From NCBI GenBank assembly GCA_004299705.1, contig SCQS01000073.1:1-40137 (forward strand): a stretch of 40,137 nt of DNA. Direction: 5' to 3'. Position 1 is the first letter of the stretch, and the number at the start of each line of letters is the position of its first letter. This document shows positions 39,898 to 40,137 of this stretch, piece after piece. The notes under the pieces were generated by a model that was not told the origin of the DNA, made no database searches, and saw only the letters and a list, made by a program, of their open reading frames with translations. Source of the DNA: Rhodanobacteraceae bacterium. Lineage in GTDB: Bacteria > Pseudomonadota > Gammaproteobacteria > Xanthomonadales > Rhodanobacteraceae. Made by a program: the position numbers and the translations under genes.

Positions 39898-40137
39898 CAG
39901 TGCACCGACGCGTACCGCCAATAACCCGGCCCCGGCAACAGCACGGTGGGCACCGCGGGTTCCGGCGGTTGCTGGCCGCGCCGCAGCATCGCCAGCGTCG
40001 GTGCGTTCCAGATCACCATCCACACGCCGCGGTACGGCTGCACCAGGCGCGCATAGCGCAGGTCGGCGGCGTCGAGGTGTTCGGGGTAGGCGATTACCAG
40101 CGCGTGGGGGTGCCGGGTCGCGAAGTCCTGCAGCGAT
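39897..40137 (-). CDS. C-terminal part of an unidentified protein (5' end outside window)
   Basis: An open frame enters from the right edge and ends with TGA overlapping the TPR start. The visible 79 residues include ALVIAYPEHLDAADLRYARL, YRGVWMVIWNAPTLAMLRRG and a proline-rich PPEPAVPTVLLPGPGYWRY ending. I do not recognise the family from this fragment. A C-terminal soluble tail of a membrane glycosyltransferase is conceivable but unsupported. Coding on this strand is likely because the frame stays open to the edge and is coupled to the next gene. Confidence 0.55.
   Translation of the reverse strand, partial: SLQDFATRHPHALVIAYPEHLDAADLRYARLVQPYRGVWMVIWNAPTLAMLRRGQQPPEPAVPTVLLPGPGYWRYASVH

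Overview
The window is a GC-rich chromosomal segment of a gammaproteobacterium. Its gene repertoire and its intergenic repeats (a GTAG-type REP, degenerate GGGACTC-like heptamers, GGCCATCC palindromes) fit the Xanthomonadales, most likely Rhodanobacteraceae. That placement is an inference from gene content and repeat style, not from a search. No tRNA, rRNA, CRISPR array or prophage was seen. The left edge holds the last codons of an IS5-like transposase.

Layout. 0.2-12.4 kb is mostly housekeeping: aroE, a gamma-class carbonic anhydrase, a coniferyl-aldehyde-type dehydrogenase, a cyclic-nucleotide-domain patatin phospholipase, oligopeptidase A, a CPA2 cation/proton antiporter and a giant membrane-anchored ankyrin protein. 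12.5-14.4 kb holds a FadL-type outer-membrane fatty-acid porin with a candidate operator and a clear terminator. 14.5-20.0 kb is an accessory module: four MacB/FtsX-type ABC permease genes arranged as a duplicated two-gene unit, without ATPase or periplasmic adaptor, behind a near-consensus sigma-54 promoter and a cluster of TGTCCG palindromes. Each unit is bordered by copies of a multi-hairpin intergenic repeat. 20.2-24.7 kb carries a DUF4168 exported protein, a hicA-hicB toxin-antitoxin pair and putA.

24.8-39.5 kb is a long cytochrome c oxidase (aa3-type) supercluster. It encodes a DUF2244 protein, the structural subunits (coxB, ctaD, coxC), a 65-residue membrane protein, SURF1, an SCO-like protein, heme A synthase (ctaA), heme O synthase (cyoE), a CtaG_caa3-type assembly protein, a PCuAC copper chaperone and SCO1. 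Together these supply the enzyme, its heme A and its copper centres. Three unrelated genes interrupt it: a double-retropepsin/TPR fusion, a DUF2909 twin-TM protein, and a PAS-PAS-GGDEF-EAL c-di-GMP protein. The right edge has a small TPR protein and the end of an unidentified gene.

The most unusual feature is how far short palindromic repeats have intruded into genes. One element supplies the start codon of SURF1. A related-looking element sits in frame inside ctaA. A third repeat coincides with the start of a roughly 66-residue C-terminal extension of CtaA. Another repeat supplies the aroE stop, and a REP supplies the stop of the carbonic anhydrase gene. The best candidates for undescribed biology are the sigma-54-linked orphan permease quartet, the hairpin-conserving repeat family around it, and the remodelling of cox assembly genes by palindromic elements.
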